From contig JAFREQ010000096.1 of assembly GCA_025331565.1 (NCBI GenBank), forward strand, positions 806,001 to 870,000: DNA of 64,000 nucleotides, given 5' to 3'. Positions 33,726 to 43,100 of the stretch are shown one piece after another. The position numbers were made by a program, and so were the translations under genes. The DNA comes from Holacanthus passer. Taxonomy: Eukaryota; Chordata; Actinopteri; Pomacanthidae. The notes beneath the pieces were generated by a model, which saw only the letters and a list, made by a program, of their open reading frames with translations, was not told the origin of the DNA and did not search any database. Numbering within the stretch: position 1 is the stretch's first letter; every line of letters starts with the position of its first letter.

Positions 33726-34953
33726 TCCTACGCACACACACAGACACACACAGAGCGGGGCAGTTTGACATTCCTGGTGTGTCCCGTAAACACAGGGCAG
33801 TCTAACCAAGTGGCCGACGCCCTGCGACCCCCCTTGCCTCTCCCAAATGGCTAGGTTTTGTTCTGAGAAATAAGCCTTTTCTTTTCAAATAAATAATTTT
33901 TGGCTTGAGTCATGCATTTTTTTCCCCCAGTGTGGTCACGACCAAAATTATACAGAGACTCTTCTATTTTCTTCTGCGATTGAATTGCGTCTTGCATAAC
34001 TTTGGCTGGACAAGTATTTTTAAACTCTCAGCTGGCACAGGGGGTTTTCTTTAATTAACTTACACATTATGGCTAATTAAAAAGAAGCTTTTTCTTATTT
34101 AGGGTAACATGGTTACCGCTCTGGATTTAACATGGGCTTAGGTGAATTGCATAGAAAAAACTAAATTTAACTTATGGCTGTGTTTTGGGAAGCTTTCTCT
34201 GATATGACTCACTTAAAAATAACCATTGACTGTATTTTAAGGAGCCCAGAAACAACCCAAACCTTATTATTAGAAACGTCCTCTCAACCTAATCATTTTA
34301 AAGATGTTTAAAATAGTTCATCAGCATCATTCAATTCTGTAATTCTGACATTTTGAAAGCTGTTTCATTTATGCTCAGTTTGTTTGCTGATTTCTGTTTG
34401 AGACCTGAGATTATTTAAGAGTTTCTACAACTTCACCTACAACAACTTTTGTTCATTTTCGAACATCTAACGATACATTTATCAGTTGATTTACATTTTT
34501 TAATATAAAAGCATAATCATATTTAATAAAAATCCCCAAGACATGCATCTGTAGCTTTACATTTTACAGTTGAAAAATAAACTTGTTTGTGCTTTCGTGA
34601 CACTGAAATATGTTTTGTGTGTGTTTGGGCTCTAGAGAGAAGTAACTTTTTTATTTGGGGCCTGTAAGAGTTTGAAAGTATGTCTGCAAATACAGTAACC
34701 AGTTGTTGACATGTCAATGCATTAACAGTCGTTTGTAAAGCAAAGTCAGCTGCAGGAAGCATAATATGAGCAGAAATATTGTGCAGTCCGACAGAGGAAC
34801 ATTAACCTCACAGTGTTTATTCAGTGAATCAACATCAAAACTGCCTCACTCGCTCTCTGATTTTACATTTCTCCTCTGATTAATCAACTGTGGAGTCCCA
34901 AGAGAAGCGCCTTTGTTCTTTTGCCCCCATCACCACCATCCTCATGCGATGAA

Positions 34954-34993
<40 letters not shown>

Positions 34994-36374
34994 ATTGAGG
35001 CTGGCAGGCCAAGGCCAGGCAGGGTCTGTGTTTGATTTAGCAGATCCTAACGAGATTAGGCCTGTTTCGATTTGCACTTCCAGTCACGGCTGTAGGAAGG
35101 CCGGGGGAATGTGGAGGATGATGCTCCACGACTGGGACACACAACACAACACAAGCAGGTTGACTATTGATATTTTAAACAGAGAATGAACACATGCTTT
35201 AATTGTGTATTTGTCGTCCTCTGTTTCTTTCTTCCAGGCATCATTAAAGTGGGCCGTTGGAAGCCGATGCCCATCCACTACCTGACTGACGCTCCAGAGG
35301 CAACGGTGGCCGACATGCTGCTGGACGTTTACCACATGGTCACGCTGCGGATCCTGCTGCACAGGTCAGCCATGTGTGTGTGTGTGTGTGTGCAGCACTT
35401 TTAATGCCATCAGTTTAGACCAATGATAATTTGGTTTATATTATGTCCATGTTTTGTGCATGCACATTTTTGTTTTTGCAGATTTCTCATGGACTCTGCA
35501 GTAACATAGCTGCCATGTGTACAGTAGTTGTGTTTACTGTACTTGATGGAAACTTGATGGTGGCTGGGTATATGCATGCACACAGGGCGGGATGTAGGGG
35601 GGGGTCTATAGGGGCCCAAAAACAAATTCTTACCCCGGGGGGCCGACGAGCAGATGAATCCAGCTGCACTGCAAGTTTAAGCAACACATCGATTCTGAGA
35701 TAAATTATGATGCAGCAAGCTCAAGATATCGTATGTATTGTTATTAAAGGAAGAGAGAAATGATTTATCTTAAAGCAAAAAAGCTGTTATGACCAATAAC
35801 AGCAGAAAAGAATGGCGTCAATTTGACCAGTGTGACAGCCTCCTACAGTCCTGCTTTAAGTGAATGAGTTAGATTCAGTGTGTAATGATGAATCATTTTA
35901 CATGTGCAGCTTTGCGCGGCTGGAGGAGCTGCCGTCGGAGCAGTGGACCCACGCCACGGTGAGGAACGCCCTCAAAGAGCTGCTCAGAGAAACCAACCAG
36001 AGCACGCTGGCCAAGGAATGTCCTCTGTCCCAGGTACCACCACACATTCAGCCTCCGCTTCATACACCTGACTGTCTGACCTCTGACCCCTGGCACGTGA
36101 TGTGTTCCATGTTTCCTGTTTGTTCGGAAAGTCGAGAATAAGGAACATAGTGCTAACACAACCAATATCTAATACCTGGTGCATTGTTGGGCTGCCTGTG
36201 TGTGCCCTCTGAATTATTAACTGGAACAATCTGCTTTTTGTTTGTATCAAGTAAAATGTTTAGTCTGTAAAATGTGAAATGATTTGACAAATGCTAATAA
36301 TAAATCCTGGTCAAGGTGGTTTTCCTGGGCTGGAATTATTTTTCTCCAGGCTGTAAAAAAAAGCAAACGTACAC

Positions 36375-36428
<54 letters not shown>

Positions 36429-39400
36429 ATTTTATACTCATACTATTGCAAACAAACAAGAAATCAGGAAACTGAAATCAGCTTCACCCCACCGACCCTG
36501 TAAACAAACCACTACATCTGTGAAGCAAATGTGAACGAATTCAGATCCATCAGCATAAATAGACGGGACAATGACAAGATATTAAGCACCTTGAGAGGGA
36601 ATCTAGTTTCCTGTGTTTCACTTGTGGTAGCACCAAGCTGAAACACACACCCAAACTGTGAAAGGAAAAGAAAAATTGATTCAGCCCATGAGCTCGTGCG
36701 TCGGTTGGCAAAGACATTTATGTGCATCTCCACAGAAGCGTAATTCCAGCTTTCGTCTTTTTCTGCATCCCAGCCGTTGTTTAGTTGTCATTTTGAAATT
36801 AATTTAAAAGTATGTATTCGTCCTCACTTTCCAATATCGTGACTGATGGGTGACAGGCGATAGATCTTTTTCATTAAGCGTTCGTGCAAGTGGCTGTTGG
36901 TTGAAATTCCTCTTCTACAGATAAATGATAAACACGCACAGATAGCTGAGATGCTGCTAAACATTTTCTCTAAACACATGTGGTTTCATCATAAGTTCAC
37001 CACACACTTAGTGCACTGTGTAATATCTCTCTCACTCACACACACACACACACAAGTATTGATACCATCCCATGGGAAAGGATGCAAACACGCACACCTC
37101 AATTATCCTGCTCACACACACCCTGCAGTCATTAGACTTGAGAGTGTGTCATTTGGACTTGTGATTTATACACAGGACTTAGTCATGATGTAATTAGTGA
37201 TTAGGGGAAGTGTGTGGGTGGTGTGTGTTTGCAGCCTGACTCATGTGAGTTTTAATCCTCAGCGTTTCCCATGTTGAGCTTTCGCTGCTCGTTCAGAGTC
37301 CGCGCGTCTCCCGCTCCGGAGGACTGACCACGCTGGGAAAGGGAGGGTGGGTGACGAGTTTTAATAAGTGAGATGCTGGGATTTCTCGTTTTCTGAAGCG
37401 AAGGCTAATCACCCAGTCTCCAGGCGCTGCCACTCCCAACGCTGTGCACAGGCTTTCATGAACTGACTGTGAGATCAATCTGTTTATGAGTTTAAATTCA
37501 GAATGAATGCTGACTTTATTCTCAAATTTTGGGATTACAATAATCAATAGTAGTTTTGTTACATCAGATCACGTTTGCCCAAGTAATTGTATTTCTCTCT
37601 CTCTCTCTCTCTCTTTTTGTCAGAGCATGATCTCAGCCATAGTAAACAGTTCCTACTACGCCAACGTCTCCACCTCCAAATGCCAGGAGTTTGGACGCTG
37701 GTACAAGAGGTACAAACGCATCAAAGGTAACTCTTACGCCTCGCTCGCACCTTTTCCTTGACTTTACCTTTGTGCCAAAAACTGTGTCAATCCAGTCACG
37801 TTCCACCTGGACAGAACCATCTGGGAATACAGCAGCATACAAAGATAAATTTAGGCTCCTAATATTCACCTCCACTGTTTTTGGTGGAATATCAGAAGAA
37901 AAACCAAAACTATCCAGATCCAAACTATCCGATGTCTCTGGTGTAAAATGAAAAATCGAACCCCTGAATAAATTGGTGACCTCAGCTCAGGCACTGTTCT
38001 CAAACTCTGTGCTGTTCTGTTGTAATCAGATTACTGTGCGACACAACTCTTAAGAGTAATCTGATTCCTTATCTGTCACAGGTGATGCTTCACTTCGCTT
38101 GAAGCTTTATGTTCACTAACTCTGTTCTCTGTCTATGAGCTGATGCATTTTACCGTTTTCTTGTTAAATTCGCTCACGTTGTTAAAAACTTATACAGTTT
38201 CAGTGACCAACTCTCAGCGTCAACTGTTCAGCTGTTTATACTTTATTTGCCTCACGTTGCTTTTAAAAAACTCATAAAGGTGGAGACTGTCAGCTCTTTT
38301 TTTCAAACTGACACTCACTGTTAATCGCAACCCAACTTCAAACAAATCACTCACCTGCCCGGCCGCCTTTGTTTTTGTGATTTGGTTGCTTTGAATTTGA
38401 TGCTTTTTAAATGAAGTTTTTCCATTCTTCTGTCCACCCCCCGTACGTGTGCGAGCACATGTTTCAGTCTGTATGTGTCTAATCTGCTGCATGAGACGTC
38501 TGTCAGTGACAGCTCTCAGTAGGAAGGAACTGTCACACATGGTTTGCATTAATGTCACCCTTAATACACATGACAAAACTAAATGCTCTTAACTCCTAAT
38601 GGAAAACAGCAGCAAGCTCCCCAACACACATGCCACCAAAACCCAGAAATAAGAGCTCGTCTTACACTTATACCACACACACACACACACACACGCTGGG
38701 AAGGTAAAAACCTGAAGCCCTGCCAAACCTCACTCCAACTTTTATTCCCCTAATAACCTAAAATGTGACTCTCAACCAAACCCAGCAGAAGCATAATAAG
38801 AAGCAGATTTTCTGCGGAGACGAGCAGAGAGGCCTTTTAAAAATCCAGGAGAGTTCGCTGCAGCGATAGAGACGAAACATTCTGCAGTTATTTGATCTTT
38901 TCTCGAGAACGCGGAGACAGCGAGTGAAAATAGGACCAAGCCGACGGCTGTGTGGTTATGAGATCATCGCCCGAACCGCTCGACCAACCTGTTTTCTACT
39001 GCGCAGCCCTGATTTTTTTTACACATCCTTACTGTGATGCAGTAAATGCCATGACTTTATCTCTACACCAACAACGCTGTAAAACTGTAGATATGATATA
39101 GAAATGTGACATTTTGAATTAAATATTAATGCTGCAGGAGCATACAGGAATGATATTGTGTTAGTGGTGTGAGATGGATTCACATTTTACTTTGAAATAC
39201 ATTGGTAGGTGTGTGTGTGTGTGTGTGTATTGGCATGTGGGTGGAAGTTAATATACTGCTCTGATATTCAGGTGAATACATCGAGAAGATGTGGTCAGCA
39301 CAGGACAAATCGGACATAAAAGGTATGCTCATCTTTTCTTTCTTGTGACATAATGAACCTCGTGTTGGATGGTTGGGCTTTGGTGATCAGATGAATGGAA

Positions 39401-40152
39401 TAGAAATTGGTCAATACAGTAGGGATCAAAGGTTAAAGGCCCGATCTGCATGAATATGTACCAGGAGACCGATCACAGACTGAGGCTTTAATATTAATGT
39501 TTAGGATCCAGATTTTGAAAGATCTTCTTCTGTGTGTGTGTGTGTGTGTTGACACAGTGGAGAGGGATCTGGACATGAGCGTCCTCAGCCAGCGTCCTCC
39601 CTCCCTCCTACCCTCTCCCACCCATCTGGGCACCCTGGGCGGCCCTGGCGCTCTGTCCATCAAGAGCGCCCTCGGGGACACTCAGACCTCCGCCCAGCCT
39701 CACTGTCTGCCTCACCCCACCAGCCAGCACCACCCCAGCCCTCCGCTTCGTCCCCAGGCCCCGCCTCTCCTGGGCCACGGCGGGCTCCTGTCCCCGCAGC
39801 TCTCCCCTCAGCTCGTGCGTCAGCAGCTCGCCATGGCCCACCTCATCAACCAGCAGCTCGCCGTCAGCCGCCTGCTTGCTCACCAACACCCGCAGGGAGT
39901 CAACCAGCAGTTCCTCAACCACCCGCCCATCTCACGAACCTGCAAGGGCTCGGGGGCCGCCGGCGAGCCCGGCCTCAACTGCTCAGGGGCCGAAGTCTCC
40001 TTCGACATTTACCAGCAAGTCAGGAACGAGCTGAAGAGGGCCAGTGTTTCCCAGGCTGTGTTCGCCCGCGTGGCTTTTAACCGCACACAGGTAGACTGAA
40101 ACACAGTGATCTGACTGTTTACCAGAGATGATGTGATCACCGCTTGTGAGTA

Positions 40153-40184
<32 letters not shown>

Positions 40185-43100
40185 GCTGCAGGGGTTGCTG
40201 TCAGAGATCCTTCGAAAAGAGGAGGACCCTCGCTCGGCCTCACAGTCGCTGCTGGTCAACCTGAAGGCCATGCAGAACTTCCTCAACCTGCCAGAGGGCG
40301 AGCGAGACCGCATCTACCAGGAGGAGAGAGAGAGGAGCACCAACACCAACCACAACCACTCCACCAACCTCATCTCTAGCACCAACACACACAGACACAC
40401 ACAGGTACACACACACACACACACACACACAAGACGGCACAGTTTTGCAGACTTAGGATGTGCAAAATAAATGATACAAGAAATGATACCAGTGACATAA
40501 ACAGTGACATTGGCCACTTATGCAAATGTGGAATAAACTGCCCATTTTTTCATCACCCCTTTTATGATACCTTGTAAATGTAAAAAAAAAAAAAAAGACA
40601 TTTCATCTGAGTTTCTGTGTCCTGCACCGTGCAGACGAAGTGCATCGTGTCCGGTGCCGAGCTGCCGCTGAAGCTGGACTCACTGGTGAACATCACATCA
40701 GGGATCTATGATGAAATCCAACAGGAGATGAAGAGGGCGAAGGTCTCGCAGGCTCTGTTCGCCAAGGTGGCTGCCAACAAAAGTCAGGTGGGTCCCAAGT
40801 GCTTAAAGACGCGATTCTTCCTTTTTAATATAACACCCTGACTGCATGGAAGGGCTGAAAACATTCTTTTTTTAAAAACAAGTTTACACACACAAACTTC
40901 CTGTACACATTCTTGCACACATGCACGCAGCTCCGGACTGAGTGGATGATGTTTGAAAGAGTTGATGAGGGTGTAACACGCAGGTGTGGGGCTGCGTGTG
41001 TGGGCGTGTGGGATATCTGATTACCCGCTGTGGCCTACCATCATGTCTCCATCCTCACGTAAACAATGCAGACGATCGAAGGCGACATCAAAGCGGAGGG
41101 GGGGAGAGAGAGGGGGAGATGAAGAGACCACGGGTTTCAAAACCGGTTGAAATGCCTTTACAAACTTCATCCAACCAACGCAGGCAGAGAGGGGTTCGAG
41201 AGAAAGTGTATGAAAAAAATGATAAAGGACTGAAATTGAACAAGGGAACAGCGGAGAAGGAGGAACAGAAGGATGCAAGCCGGAGGAAGAAACAGACAAG
41301 ATGACGGAGGGATGATCACATTATTACCATTAATTTCCAGGCTGAAGGCTGCGCATAAACAACAGCTGGTGGCAGATCCTGGGTCAGCCTAGCAGAGATA
41401 ATGCAATCTTCACACACACACACACACACACACTTGCAGACACTACTCCCCTCAGACTTTTTTCTTCTTCTTCTTCTTCTTCTTCTCAGGGAACAACTTC
41501 TATTCTGTTCTATTCTACCACAATAAATAATACAAGCATGTTTATTTTGGGATTTGAATATGTGGTGTACTTGTGCAGTCGACTCTTGTGACTCCCATCA
41601 GTTCGGGAATAAGCATTAACCCTGTGCATGGGAGCTTGTCACACACAGCGTTCAGTCCGGCTATCAACACTTTGCTGATATCAGAACATGCTGTCAGCAA
41701 ACACAGCGACAAAAACCCGGCACTGATGGAAAGCCCAGCCACACACAGTCTGCTCCAAACATACACACAGCAATCACATGCATCAAGTCAAGTCAAGCTT
41801 TTCAAATCCCCACTGCTTACAAGACGAGAGACAAACAAGCAGCGGTCACAATCATGACCAAACATCATGGAGGTTAAACAGAAATACAATGGGAACCGAC
41901 TCACCGACATTTTGTCCCAGACTGAGACGCCTCAAACACCCGCCGTCGACTTCATTCAGTGTGGTGCATTTTCAATAATCGCCCTCCTTCACTTCCTCTT
42001 GGAACTCGATATTAGCGAGCGCCATATGTCACGCGAGCGGCCTCCCGTCGCATCTGTACGCTCTTCAAACAGCTGTTTGCCTGATCCGTTAATGATGAAA
42101 TTGTGTTTTCGGCGAATGACTGCAATATGTGACCATCAGCCGAGTTCATCAAAAATCGTACTAGTGTGGCACTTTTTTGGAATGTTAGAGTGGAAAGAGA
42201 GAAAAACACAATACACAGTCAAATTAAACACACGTGATAATATGGACAGTTTGTCTGGAGGTCGCTCTCAGGGTCATTTTGGTCTTTTACATATTATAAC
42301 AAAATGGCAATCAAGAAAGATTTTCTAGTCCTTTTTGTCTTGGTGGGTCAAATCTTGTGTTTCACTGGAGAAGAGAATGAACTTTTCCTCCATGTCTCTC
42401 CTCCAGGGTTGGCTGTGCGAGCTGCTCAGGTGGAAAGAGAGCCCGAGCCCCGAGAACCGCACGCTGTGGGAGAACCTGTGCACCATCAGGAGGTTCCTGG
42501 GATTACCGCAGGCCGACAGGGACCAGGTGTACGAGGAGGAGTCGAGGCAGCAGCACAGCGACAGGCTCCACACCGTCCTGCACGTCCCGGACCAGCAGGT
42601 ACAAAACTACTAAACACTTAAGTTTAAAACTGGTGAAAAACGGGCCGAAGACAAAAAAAATCCGTGTGAAAATGCGATTTTTAAAAATACGCAACCGCTC
42701 GACCGCAGCGCAGCCATGAGCAAGCAAGAGACACAAATCAAAGTGTTTTACGAGTGAGAACATGTGAAAAGCTTGGTGTGCTGTTTCGAAAAGTTCCTGT
42801 CTCCCCCCTCAATCTGCGTGATCTCACCACCTGCTCGTCTTGTCATATTTGTGTACCATAAGTCATTGAAAATAGAAGTGGTAAATGACCGGCCCACACA
42901 TTTCCTGCTAAACACTCCTCCATCCCACCCTCTCCCCGAAAACCAAAATGCTCTCCAGTCTGGCCCTAACCTCAATATTATTCAGAACACACTCTGTAAT
43001 TATTGAAGCAGAGAAAAAGGAATTGCCATTATCTTTATTTAGGTCCTTTAATTTTGATGGACCACAGATTTATGGTGTCGGATTCCTGTGTTTGGGTGTG

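Larger units (their letters stand above)
32033..35237 (+). other. SATB2-like intron 2
   Basis: A 3.2-kb intron. It holds the CA-linked repeat block at about 33302-33806, a (CA)n tract at 34954-34991 and AT-rich sequence. It ends in tttcttccag. Confidence 0.8.
40788..42406 (+). other. SATB2-like intron 9
   Basis: A 1.6-kb intron with a (CA)n tract at 41410-41433 and a (CTT)n tract at 41462-41487. No exon or recognised element; the open frames here lack coding character. Confidence 0.8.

Noticed and set aside
41867..42328. 153-codon open frame on + in SATB intron 9
   Set aside because: Random-looking composition, no splice logic with the SATB exons and no similarity I know.
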